Source: an uncultured Oscillibacter sp. (GTDB taxonomy: Bacteria; Bacillota; Clostridia; Oscillospirales; Oscillospiraceae). Taken from it: 62,147 nucleotides of DNA. The notes beneath the pieces are model-generated. The model was not told where the DNA came from. It did no database searches and saw only the letters and a list, made by a program, of their open reading frames with translations. A program made the position numbers and the translations under genes. The stretch covers positions 1-62,147 of the forward strand of contig CAJUTB010000015.1 in assembly GCA_910589315.1 (NCBI GenBank), read 5' to 3'. Shown here one piece after another: positions 34,254-41,807 of this stretch (the stretch's first letter is position 1; each line of letters opens with the position of its first letter).

Positions 34254-35501
34254 CTACCGCACCTGCCCTTCGCCGTAGATTATGTATTTGCAGGAGGTCA
34301 GTTCCTCCAAGCCCATCGGGCCGCGGGCGTGCATTTTCTGGGTGGAGATGCCGATTTCCGCGCCGAGTCCGAACTCCCCGCCGTCCGTGAAGCGGGTGGA
34401 GGCGTTGACGTACACCGCCGCCGCGTCCACGGCGTCCAGGAAGCGCTGGGCGGTAAAATAGTTTTTCGTGACGATGCTTTCGGAATGTCCGGTGCCGTGG
34501 GTGTTGATAAAGTCAATGGCTTCCGCGGTGTTTTTCACAAGGCGGACGGCAAGAATGTAATCGTCGTATTCCGCGTCCCAGTCGCTTTCTAAGGCCGGTA
34601 CAGCCCGTGCGCCGAGAATGGCGCGGGAGGCTTCGTCACAGCGAAGCTCCACATGATATTGGTCCAGAAGCGGGACGGCCTTTTCCAAAAACGCCGCGGC
34701 CACATCCTCATGAATCAAAACGCATTCCACAGCGTTGCAGACCGAAGGGCGGGAGCATTTAGCGTTTAAGAGGATATTCGCCGCCATATCCAGCTCGGCC
34801 TCTGCGTCGACGTAGATATGACAGACGCCCTCGCCGGTACGGATTACCGGGACGCTGGCTTCCCTAGCAACGGTGCGGATGAGCCCCGTGCCGCCCCGGG
34901 GAATCAGAACGTCAACATAGCCGTCCAAATGCATCAGCTCGTTTGCCGTCTCCCGGCTGGTGTCGGGGACCAAAGAGATGCAGTCCGCGGGAAGCCCAGC
35001 GTTTTCCAGCGCGTCCCGCATAATGAAGGCCAGGACGCTGTTGGAACAAAACGCCTCTTTTCCGCCTCGTAAAATACAAACGTTACCGGACTTCAGGCAC
35101 AGGGCCGCCGCGTCCACCGTGACATTCGGACGGGCCTCAAAAATGATGGCGATCACCCCCAGCGGCACCCGCCGCCGTCCGATGATCAGCCCATTGGGCC
35201 GGGTTTCCATTTTGTCCACTTTCCCGATGGGGTCCGGGAGGGCGATCACCTGCCGCACGCCGTCCACCATTCCGGCAATGCGCGTTTCATCCAGGCGCAG
35301 GCGGTCCAGCATGGCGGGACGCATCCCGTTTTCCTGCGCGCTGGCGAGGTCCTGGGCATTGGCGGCGAGAATTTCCTGCCGCCGCGTCTCCAAGGTGCGG
35401 GCGATGGCTTCCAGGGCGGCGTTTTTCCTGGCGGTTCCGGCGGTGGAGAGGACGTAAGAAGCGGCCTTAGCCGCCTGTCCCTGCTGCTGCAATGCGGTCA
35501 T
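34254..35501 (-). CDS. proA: gamma-glutamyl phosphate reductase
   Basis: 415 aa, the normal length of this aldehyde-dehydrogenase-superfamily enzyme, which reduces glutamyl-5-phosphate to the semialdehyde. RRRVPLGVIAIIFEARPNVTVDAAALCLKSGN is the family block, LIPRGGTGLIRTV follows, and VCNAVECVLIH carries the catalytic Cys region. The C-terminus is STRFTDGGEFGLGAEIGISTQKMHARGPMGLEELT. AGGAGG precedes the ATG and overlaps the end of proB. Second gene of the proline unit. Confidence 0.96.
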   Translation of the reverse strand: MTALQQQGQAAKAASYVLSTAGTARKNAALEAIARTLETRRQEILAANAQDLASAQENGMRPAMLDRLRLDETRIAGMVDGVRQVIALPDPIGKVDKMETRPNGLIIGRRRVPLGVIAIIFEARPNVTVDAAALCLKSGNVCILRGGKEAFCSNSVLAFIMRDALENAGLPADCISLVPDTSRETANELMHLDGYVDVLIPRGGTGLIRTVAREASVPVIRTGEGVCHIYVDAEAELDMAANILLNAKCSRPSVCNAVECVLIHEDVAAAFLEKAVPLLDQYHVELRCDEASRAILGARAVPALESDWDAEYDDYILAVRLVKNTAEAIDFINTHGTGHSESIVTKNYFTAQRFLDAVDAAAVYVNASTRFTDGGEFGLGAEIGISTQKMHARGPMGLEELTSCKYIIYGEGQVR

Positions 35502-35513
35502 AAAAAATACCTC

Positions 35514-36308
35514 CTATTTTTGAGCGCAGAATCGGGTCCCGATATCCTGGCCCTCCAAAATACCGTAAAGGTTTTCCGGATGCGCGCCGTTGGTAATCAC
35601 CATATCGCATCCGGCCTCCATGGCGATTTTCGCGGCGGAAAGTTTCGTTGCCATGCCGCCGGTGCCCCGCCAGGTGCCCGCGCCGCCGGCCATTTCCAGG
35701 ATCTCCGGCGTCAGTGCGTCCACGCGGTGAAGAAGGGCGGCGTCGGGGTTGGAGCGGGGGTCTGCGCTGTAAAGTCCGTCAATGTCGCTGAGGAGCACCA
35801 GCAAATTTGCCTGGCAGAGCGAGGCGACGATGGCGGAAAGGGTGTCGTTGTCGCCTAAAACCTTGTGGTGTCCGGTTTCGATTTCAGCAGAGGAAACGGA
35901 GTCGTTTTCGTTCACCACAGGAATCACATCCAGCTCCAGCAGTGTCGAAAAGGTGCTGCGCAGGTGGGCGGCGCGTCCGGGGTCGTCCACATCGTCGCCG
36001 GTGAGCAGAATCTGGGCCATGGTGCGGTTATACTCCGTAAACAGTTTATCATAAAGGTGCATCATGCGGCACTGGCCCACAGCGGCGGAAGCCTGCTTCA
36101 TGCGGAGTTCCTTGGGGCGTTCGGCAAGGCCCAGGCGGGCCGTGCCCACGGCAATCGCGCCGGATGTGACCAGGATGATCTCATGTCCCGCGCCGCTGAG
36201 ATCTGACAGAACCCGGACAAGATGTTCCATGCTGCGGAGGTCCAGACTGCCGGAGGGATGGGTAAGCGTGGAGGTGCCGACCTTCACGACAATGCGTTTC
36301 TTGCTCAT
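35514..36308 (-). CDS. proB: glutamate 5-kinase (no PUA domain)
   Basis: 264 aa amino-acid kinase. KRIVVKVGTSTLTH opens the fold, VTSGAIAVG and MILLTGDDVDD-like QILLTGDDVDDPGRAAHLR follow, then VIPVVNENDSVSSAEIE, GDNDTLSAIVA and GTGGMATKLSAAKIA. It phosphorylates glutamate, the first and feedback-inhibited step of proline synthesis. It ends after the kinase domain; the PUA domain of the 367-residue E. coli enzyme is missing, as in some Firmicutes. ATG 36308 follows GGGAGG. An extended -10 promoter lies about 40 bases upstream. Confidence 0.94.
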   Translation of the reverse strand: MSKKRIVVKVGTSTLTHPSGSLDLRSMEHLVRVLSDLSGAGHEIILVTSGAIAVGTARLGLAERPKELRMKQASAAVGQCRMMHLYDKLFTEYNRTMAQILLTGDDVDDPGRAAHLRSTFSTLLELDVIPVVNENDSVSSAEIETGHHKVLGDNDTLSAIVASLCQANLLVLLSDIDGLYSADPRSNPDAALLHRVDALTPEILEMAGGAGTWRGTGGMATKLSAAKIAMEAGCDMVITNGAHPENLYGILEGQDIGTRFCAQK

Positions 36309-36347
36309 ATGTGCCTCCCAGGCCCCGAAGGGCGTGTTATCCCGATC

Positions 36348-36414
36348 ATTATAGCACAAAGCGGCAGAAAAAGAAAGAGCGCGGGTTGAATCCGGCGGAT
36401 GCCTGTGATAAAAT
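36348..36414. promoter_or_regulatory. divergent promoters for proB (-) and the small ORF/VOC unit (+)
   Basis: On the minus strand TGCTATAAT (extended -10; TATAAT covers 36348-36353) points to proB, with no good -35. On the plus strand TTGAAT (36386-36391), 17 bases, TAAAAT (36409-36414) with an extended TGA before it points to the small ORF at 36456. The two promoters sit back to back within 70 bases. Confidence 0.6.
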
Positions 36415-36455
36415 CAAAGCCACCGGCAGCAATTGAGAAAAAGGGGGTGAAAACA

Positions 36456-36548
36456 GTGGCGGAATTTGCGCGCGCAGCGTTTCCCTGGATTTTAATGGGG
36501 TTATTTATGGCAGTGAGCTGTTCGCTGATGAGCAGCAAGGGTAAATAA
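36456..36548 (+). CDS. 30-residue hydrophobic small protein
   Basis: GTG start five to nine bases after a strong AAGGGGGTG ribosome binding site, TAA at 36546-36548. The product has one hydrophobic stretch (FPWILMGLFMAVSCSLM) and a basic end (SSKGK), like a single-pass membrane microprotein. It has its own promoter and is followed 24 bases later by the VOC gene with a separate ribosome binding site. No family recognised; it could also be a leader peptide. Confidence 0.5.
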   Translation: MAEFARAAFPWILMGLFMAVSCSLMSSKGK

Positions 36549-36572
36549 ATTCCGAAACAAAGGAGCGTCTGT

Positions 36573-37037
36573 ATGAAATACACCTGTACCGTTTTAGCAG
36601 TGGCGGATATTGACGCGGCAAGAGCGTTTTATGAAGATTTGTTTGATTTGAAGGTGTATCAGAATTATGGAATCAATGTGTCATTCACCTGCGGTCTGGC
36701 GTTGCAGCAGGAATTTGACTGGCTTGTAAATCTGCCGAAAGAGTGCGTGTTGAAAAAGCCGAACAATGTGGAGGTATGCTTTGAAGAGGAGGACCTTGAC
36801 GCATTTTTGAAGAAGCTGGAAGCGTACCCGGAGCTGGAGCGTTTAGGCGGCGTGGTGGAACACAGCTGGGGGCAGAGGGTGGTTCGGTTCTATGATCTGG
36901 ACGGCCACATGATAGAGGTTGGCGAGAATATGAAAATGGTGGTAAACCGTTTTTTGGCTTCCGGTATGACGATGGAGGAAGTATCCGCGAAAATGGATGT
37001 GTCCCTTGCGGATCTAGCAACGCTGTTAAACGGCTGA
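36573..37037 (+). CDS. VOC (glyoxalase/bleomycin resistance) family protein
   Basis: 154 aa. The vicinal oxygen chelate fold is seen in TCTVLAVADIDAARAFYEDLFDLKV at the start and WGQRVVRFYDLDGHMIEVGE near 105-125, where the Glu is a usual metal ligand. An added C-terminal 35 residues (FLASGMTMEEVSAKMDVSLADLATLL) look like a small helical extension. AAAGGAG lies nine bases before the ATG. The substrate is unknown. A terminator follows. Confidence 0.85.
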   Translation: MKYTCTVLAVADIDAARAFYEDLFDLKVYQNYGINVSFTCGLALQQEFDWLVNLPKECVLKKPNNVEVCFEEEDLDAFLKKLEAYPELERLGGVVEHSWGQRVVRFYDLDGHMIEVGENMKMVVNRFLASGMTMEEVSAKMDVSLADLATLLNG

Positions 37038-37065
37038 AGGGTTTGCCTGGAAAAAGAAATCCGAA

Positions 37066-37093
37066 ATGCTGCCCGTGGGGGCAGCGTTTTTTT
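37066..37093 (+). terminator. intrinsic terminator after the VOC gene
   Basis: GCTGCCC (37068-37074) and GGGCAGC (37079-37085) with a four-base loop, flanked by A and followed by a run of seven T. Confidence 0.9.
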
Positions 37094-37148
37094 GCAGGGA
37101 GTAATTTTCAGAAAAATGCAGAAGCTACTGGGGAAAGCGAGGGATTTT

Positions 37149-37877
37149 ATGACGGAACCGACGAAAACAACCGAACCGGAAAACGAAACCAATGAATCCA
37201 AAGATACGGCCCAGGGCATTTTGGACTTTGGCTCTGCCATGACGGCCACGTCCTGCGGCAACATCTACTGTTTGACGATCATCGGCCAGATCGAAGGCCA
37301 TATGGCAGCCTCGTCCAACACGAAAACCACAAAATACGAACACGTTCTCCCGCTTCTGGCGAAGCTGGAGGAATCGGAGGAAATCGCAGGCGTTCTGTTC
37401 CTTCTGAACACCGTCGGCGGGGATGTGGAAGCGGGTCTCGCCATTGCGGAGCTGATTGCGAGCATGACAAAACCCACCGTTTCCATCGTTCTGGGCGGAA
37501 GCCATTCCATCGGCGTTCCCCTGGCGGTGGCAGCGCGGAGGAGCTTTGCCGTGCCGTCGGCGGCCATGACCATTCACCCCGTCCGCATGAGCGGCACGGT
37601 CATTGCGGCTCCCCAGACGTACCAATATTTCCAGCGTCTTCAAGAACGAATTGTCTCCTTTGTCTCCGGACACAGCCGCATCAGCGGCGCGCATTTCCAG
37701 GAGCTGATGCTGAAAACAGACGAGATGGCAGCGGATGTGGGCAGTGTGATTTATGGCGAAGAAGCCGTGCGTCTGGGTCTGATTGACGAAGTTGGCGGCC
37801 TGTCCGACGGCCTTGCCTGTCTCTGCCGGCAGATTGAGGAACGGAAGGCGGAAAAGCCGCAGCCCAAGGACGAATAA
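37149..37877 (+). CDS. tepA: ClpP-family serine protease TepA-like
   Basis: 242 aa. It follows the Bacillus translocation-enhancing protein TepA: IYCLTIIGQIEGHMAA, TTKYEHVLPLLAKLEES, LLNTVGGDVEAGLAIAELIASMTKPTVSIVLGGSHSIGVPLA with the nucleophile Ser, then MTIHPVRMSGTVI with the His, and LIDEVGGLSDGL. TepA is a cytoplasmic ClpP-like peptidase linked to protein export and sporulation protein turnover. I chose ATG 37149, five bases after GCGAGGG; ATG 37116 has a poor site. It is convergent with kdpE, only three bases between the stops and no terminator between. Confidence 0.85.
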   Translation: MTEPTKTTEPENETNESKDTAQGILDFGSAMTATSCGNIYCLTIIGQIEGHMAASSNTKTTKYEHVLPLLAKLEESEEIAGVLFLLNTVGGDVEAGLAIAELIASMTKPTVSIVLGGSHSIGVPLAVAARRSFAVPSAAMTIHPVRMSGTVIAAPQTYQYFQRLQERIVSFVSGHSRISGAHFQELMLKTDEMAADVGSVIYGEEAVRLGLIDEVGGLSDGLACLCRQIEERKAEKPQPKDE

Positions 37878-37880
37878 ATT

Positions 37881-38588
37881 CTATTCGCCCTCTGCGAGAC
37901 GGTAGCCGACGCCGACTTCCGTGAACAAATACTCCGGTTCCGCAGGATTTTTTTCAATTTTCCGGCGGATATTGGCCATATTGACCCGTAGAATCTGATT
38001 GCTCCCCCCGGCGCGGGGACCCCACAGCTCTTTAATGATGAAATCGTAGGTCAAAACCTTCCCGGCGTACTTGCCCAAAAGGGCCACGATGCGGAATTCG
38101 CTCAGGGTGAGCTTGACGTTTTCGCCCCGGACCAGGGCCTGATGCTTGTTGTAATCAATTACCAGATCGCCGACGGTATAGGTGCCCTTCTGGGCAATTT
38201 CGTCGTTTCCGCTGGTGGTGCGGGTGTGGCGGATGGCCGTGCGGACGCGGGCCAGAAGCTCGTTGGTGCCGAAGGGTTTTGTCAGGTAATCGTCGGCCCC
38301 GGCGTCCAAGGCCGTCACCTTGTCCCGCTCGTGGGACCGGGCGGAGACCACCACCACCGGCAGGCTGGACCAGCCGCGAAGCTGCCGGAGAATTTCCAGT
38401 CCATCCATATCCGGAAGGCCCAGATCCAGGATAATGAGGTCCGGGCAGTGGGAGGAAATCATGGAGAGGGCCTCCGCGCCGCTGCGGGCCTGAACGGTCT
38501 CGTATCCGTTTTCGCTCAAAACGGCGGCAATAAATTGAGCGATGCTCTTTTCATCCTCAATCACCAGAATTTTTTCCCGAATCTGCAT
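37881..38588 (-). CDS. kdpE: KdpE-like OmpR-family response regulator
   Basis: 235 aa. The receiver domain has KILVIEDEKS with acidic pocket, LIILDLGLPDMDG with the phosphorylated Asp near 55, VVVVSARSHERDKVTALDAGADDYLTKPF. The C-terminal winged helix has LTLSEFRIVALLGKYAGKVLTYDFIIKELWGP and VNMANIRRKIE. It matches KdpE in spacing and sequence. It is encoded two bases after the sensor kinase stop on the same strand. No kdpFABC potassium pump genes are in the window. Confidence 0.88.
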   Translation of the reverse strand: MQIREKILVIEDEKSIAQFIAAVLSENGYETVQARSGAEALSMISSHCPDLIILDLGLPDMDGLEILRQLRGWSSLPVVVVSARSHERDKVTALDAGADDYLTKPFGTNELLARVRTAIRHTRTTSGNDEIAQKGTYTVGDLVIDYNKHQALVRGENVKLTLSEFRIVALLGKYAGKVLTYDFIIKELWGPRAGGSNQILRVNMANIRRKIEKNPAEPEYLFTEVGVGYRLAEGE

Positions 38589-38590
38589 GA

Positions 38591-39670
38591 TTACAATTCC
38601 TCCTGATAAACCGGCAGGCAGAAGGAGACTTCCGCCCCCTGGGGCAGATTTTTTGCGTCAATGGTTCCGCCGTGGGCCCGGACGATGGCCCGGCAGACGG
38701 AGAGTCCAAGGCCCATGTTGCGTTTGCCGTCGCCGTCGGCGTTTGGGCGGGGGGGGGTTGTGGAGGCGTCGAAGAGTCCGGCGGCGTTTTTTCCCGGAAG
38801 CCCTTGTCCGTTGTCCTGCACGGAAAAGCGGGCGAAGCCGTCTTCTTCCTGTAAAGACACGTGGATATCAGTGGTGGTTTTGCCGTGGACGGCGGCGTTT
38901 TCCAGCAGGTTTGCCAAAACCTGTTCAATCAGAATCGGGTCCATAGGGACCAGAAGGAGGGCGTCCGGTATGGAGACGGAGACTGTGATGGCCGGGAAAC
39001 GCCGCCGGAATTTCCGCACGGCCTCGCCAAGAACCTCCTCCGCGGCCTCCGGTTCTTTGGTGATGCGGGCCTGTTCATCTCCGATCCGGGTGATGGAGAG
39101 CAGGTTTTCCACGACCCGGATGAGCCATTGGGCCTCCTCGCGGGTGTTTTCCAGAAGCTCCTGTTTCTCCTGATCGGACAGTCCGGGGTTTTCCAGAATG
39201 GCCGAGGTGGAGCCGACGATGGAGGTCAGCGGCGTACGGATGTCGTGGGAGACGGAGCGGAGGAGATTTGCCCGCATTTTTTCCCGTTCGTTTTCCGCCA
39301 GCAGCCGGGCCTGTTCCTTGGCCTGGGCGGTGAGGGAACAGGTGATGATGGAGACGGTCATGAGAACGAAAAAGGTCAGGGGGTAGCCGGAGATGGTGAG
39401 ATTGAAGGCCCAGTAGGGGTAAGTAAAGATCAGGTTGACGCACACGACGCTCAAAACGACGGAAAGGAAGCCGTACAGATAGCCGGTGGTAAACCGGGAG
39501 ACCAGCAGCACCGCCAGAACGAACACCGGCGGGGCGAAGCCCTGGATACTGCCCGCCAGCCGGAGAACGGAACAGACGGCGATGGTGCAGAGCAGAATTC
39601 CGGCCGTCACCAGCAGGTCCCGCCGGGAGATGGGAAAGAGCTTTGCGGTGATAAGTTTGTCAAAGCGCAC
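38591..39670 (-). CDS. KdpD-like sensor histidine kinase lacking the N-terminal KdpD domain
   Basis: 359 aa from GTG 39670, eight bases after AAAGGAG. Residues about 15-115 hold three to four membrane segments of the DUF4118 type (LLVTAGILLCTIAVCSVLRL, FAPPVFVLAVLLVSRF, YLYGFLSVVLSVVCVNLIF). The H-box is LLRSVSHDIRTPLTSIVGS near 165, followed by the N-box NLLENAAVHG, DNGQGLPG and GLGLSVCRAIVRAHGG. Full KdpD (about 900 aa) has an N-terminal KdpD/Usp sensor that is absent here. A run of nine G (38749-38757) on the + strand lies within the ATPase domain, between the N-box and the last glycine box. Confidence 0.85.
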   Translation of the reverse strand: MRFDKLITAKLFPISRRDLLVTAGILLCTIAVCSVLRLAGSIQGFAPPVFVLAVLLVSRFTTGYLYGFLSVVLSVVCVNLIFTYPYWAFNLTISGYPLTFFVLMTVSIITCSLTAQAKEQARLLAENEREKMRANLLRSVSHDIRTPLTSIVGSTSAILENPGLSDQEKQELLENTREEAQWLIRVVENLLSITRIGDEQARITKEPEAAEEVLGEAVRKFRRRFPAITVSVSIPDALLLVPMDPILIEQVLANLLENAAVHGKTTTDIHVSLQEEDGFARFSVQDNGQGLPGKNAAGLFDASTTPPRPNADGDGKRNMGLGLSVCRAIVRAHGGTIDAKNLPQGAEVSFCLPVYQEEL

Positions 39671-39739
39671 GAAGGGTTCTCCTTTCCGCTGTTTTTCTAC
39701 AAAGTCTATTATAACAGAAAATTGCGAAAAGGGAAATAT

Positions 39740-39769
39740 GTATATTACGGTTTTGGATGGCAAAACCTA
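39740..39769 (+). promoter_or_regulatory. candidate sigma-F/G promoter of gpr
   Basis: GTATA (39740-39744) and GCAAAACCTA (39760-39769) with 15 bases between fit the sigma-F pattern GYWTA and GGnnAnHnTA except for one base. gpr is a forespore gene of the sigma-F/G regulons in Bacillus. Read by eye only. Confidence 0.4.
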
Positions 39770-39795
39770 GAGCAAAATAAGGGGGAAACGGCAGT

Positions 39796-40692
39796 ATGTT
39801 TGCAAGACGCACGGACTTGGCCCTGGAAGCGCGGGAGCTGTGGCAGGAGTCGGCGGAACGGACGACCCGCCTTGCGGGGGTGAAGGCCGCGAAGCAGAAG
39901 CAGGAGGGCTATCCGGTCACGCGGGTGGACATTTTGGACCATCGGGGAGAGGAGGCCCTTGGGAAGCCCCAGGGGAGCTATCTCACCATTGACCTCGCCA
40001 GCTTCTGGCAGCGGAAGGCGGACTTTTTTGAGCGGGCCGTCCGGGCGGTAGGAGGGCAGCTCAAGGCCCTGGAAGTGCCGGAGGGACCCGCCCTGATCGT
40101 GGGCCTGGGCAACGCCGCCATGACGCCGGACGCCGTTGGTCCGCTGTCGGTGGACAGCGTGCTGGTGACGCGGCATCTGATTGCCGCCATGCCGAAGCAT
40201 TTTGCGGGCTTTCGCCCGGTGTCGGTGTTCCGTACAGGGGTGCTGGGGACTACCGGCGTGGAGTCGGCGGAGGCGGTCCGGGGTCTGGTGGAACAGGTGA
40301 AGCCCGCCGTTGTGATTGCCGTGGACGCGCTGGCCTCTCGCCGGGCGGGCCGGATGTGTACGACAGTGCAGCTGAGCAATACCGGCATTATTCCCGGTTC
40401 CGGCGTAGGCAACCACCGGGCGGCGTTGAATCAGGAGACGCTGGGGGTTCCGGTGTTTTGCATAGGGATTCCGACGGTGGTGGACGCGGCGACTTTGGCG
40501 GCGGACCTTTTGGAAGAAACGGGCGTCGCAGAGCTGGACGAGACCCGTCTGCGCCAAGGGAAACGGCCGCTGCTGGTGACAACCCAGGACATTGACCAGC
40601 AGGTCCGGGACTTGAGCAAGGTGGTGGGCTACGGCATCAACTGGGCCTTGCAGGACCTGGAGATTGAGGAGATGAACGCGCTGCTGTCGTAG
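39796..40692 (+). CDS. gpr: germination (GPR) endopeptidase
   Basis: 298 aa aspartic-type spore protease that degrades small acid-soluble proteins at germination. RTDLALEARELWQESAERTTRLAGV at the N-terminus, GLGNAAMTPDAVGPLSVDSVLVTRHL, RTGVLGTTGVESAEAV, VVIAVDALASRRAGRMCTTVQLSNTGIIPGSGVGNHRAALNQETLGVPV are all family blocks. RTDLA begins at residue 5, whereas in Bacillus some 13 residues of propeptide precede it; an in-frame TAA lies just upstream, so no longer form exists. GGGGG precedes the ATG. Confidence 0.95.
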   Translation: MFARRTDLALEARELWQESAERTTRLAGVKAAKQKQEGYPVTRVDILDHRGEEALGKPQGSYLTIDLASFWQRKADFFERAVRAVGGQLKALEVPEGPALIVGLGNAAMTPDAVGPLSVDSVLVTRHLIAAMPKHFAGFRPVSVFRTGVLGTTGVESAEAVRGLVEQVKPAVVIAVDALASRRAGRMCTTVQLSNTGIIPGSGVGNHRAALNQETLGVPVFCIGIPTVVDAATLAADLLEETGVAELDETRLRQGKRPLLVTTQDIDQQVRDLSKVVGYGINWALQDLEIEEMNALLS

Positions 40693-40786
40693 CGGCCGGC
40701 GCGTTCCCTACATAGGAAACATGGCGGCGGGAGAGAGTCCCGGTTCTTTTTTGTGGAAAGGGAGGGGAATTTTGTCGGAATTCCCC

Positions 40787-40815
40787 TTGCAAGCGGCGGA
40801 GAAATCGGGTAACAT
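40787..40815 (+). promoter_or_regulatory. candidate sigma-A promoter
   Basis: TTGCAA (40787-40792), 17 bases, TAACAT (40810-40815). A GGGGAATT/AATTCCCC hairpin (40764-40786) directly before it may end gpr transcripts. Confidence 0.45.
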
Positions 40816-40877
40816 AGCAGGAAGGCGGTTTCGTGCGGAACGCGGACCGTCTGTATAAATTAAAGGAGGCGAAGACA

Positions 40878-41753
40878 TTGAAGAAGCCGGAAAAGATTGT
40901 GCAGAAACGCAAAAAGAAACGAGAAAAACAGAATTTCCGTCAGGCGATGGAAAAAGAACTTCGGGAGCATAAAAGCTCCTTCATTGTTTTTTACATCCTG
41001 CGGGCGTTGGCCATTGTGGCCTTTGTACGGCAGCTGATGCGGGGGAGCTATGAGAGCGCGTTTTTCTGCGCGCTGACCTATCTTCTGCTGTACGTTCCCA
41101 GCTGGGTACAGGTAAAGCTGCACATTGAGCTCCCGCCCGCCTTGGAAATCACAATTCTGTGTTTTATTTATGCGGCGGAGATTTTGGGGGAGGTCAGCGC
41201 CTTTTATGTGGTCGTCCCGCACTGGGATACCATGCTTCATACGCTGAATGGCTTTCTGGCGGCGGCGGTGGGCTTTTCCATGGTCATTCTGCTCAACGAT
41301 GACGAACGGCTCACCTTTGACCTCTCACCGTTTTTCCTGGCGTTGGTGGCGTTTTGTTTCTCCATGACCATCGGCGTCCTGTGGGAGTTTTTCGAGTTTG
41401 GCATGGATTGGTTTTTCCACACGGATATGCAGAAGGACACCGTCATTCATGCCATTTACACCGTGGAACTGGACCCCACCCGGAGCAACAAAGTGATTGC
41501 CGTCCCGGAAATCTGGGATGTAGCCGTCAACGGTGAGAGCCTGGGCCTGGGCGGCTACCTGGACATCGGCCTGATCGACACCATGAAGGACCTGTTTGTC
41601 AACTTCATCGGCGCGGTGGTGTTCTCGGTCACAGGCTTTTTCTACGCCGCCAGCAAGGGCCGCCGGAAAACGAAAGCACAGAATTTTGTACCCAGCCGGA
41701 AAGAGGCGGGCAAGGATTACCTGATTCAAGCCGAGGAGGAGAACCCGGAATAA
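40878..41753 (+). CDS. multi-pass membrane protein of unknown function
   Basis: 291 aa. I chose TTG 40878 because a full AAAGGAGG lies eight bases upstream; GTG 40833 has weaker support. After a very basic N-terminus (KIVQKRKKKREKQ) come about five membrane segments: FIVFYILRALAIVAFV, AFFCALTYLLLYVP, ITILCFIYAAEILGEVSAFYVV, LNGFLAAAVGFSMVIL and FFLALVAFCFSMTIGVLWEFFEF, with a final one near 255 (FVNFIGAVVFSVTGFFYAA). The segment HWDTMLHTLNGFL followed by GVLWEFFEFGMDWFF resembles small membrane proteins of the DUF2238/YjdF type. No catalytic motif is seen. Confidence 0.7.
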   Translation: MKKPEKIVQKRKKKREKQNFRQAMEKELREHKSSFIVFYILRALAIVAFVRQLMRGSYESAFFCALTYLLLYVPSWVQVKLHIELPPALEITILCFIYAAEILGEVSAFYVVVPHWDTMLHTLNGFLAAAVGFSMVILLNDDERLTFDLSPFFLALVAFCFSMTIGVLWEFFEFGMDWFFHTDMQKDTVIHAIYTVELDPTRSNKVIAVPEIWDVAVNGESLGLGGYLDIGLIDTMKDLFVNFIGAVVFSVTGFFYAASKGRRKTKAQNFVPSRKEAGKDYLIQAEEENPE

Positions 41754-41807
41754 ACCGCATATCCTCCCGGCGCACGCGCATAAGCTGTCCCAGAAAGGGG
41801 AGGGCTT

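Noticed and set aside
37066..37148. Longer N-terminus for TepA starting at 37092 or 37116
   Set aside because: It would begin inside the terminator T-run or lacks a ribosome binding site; ATG 37149 has a good one and gives the family's usual start.
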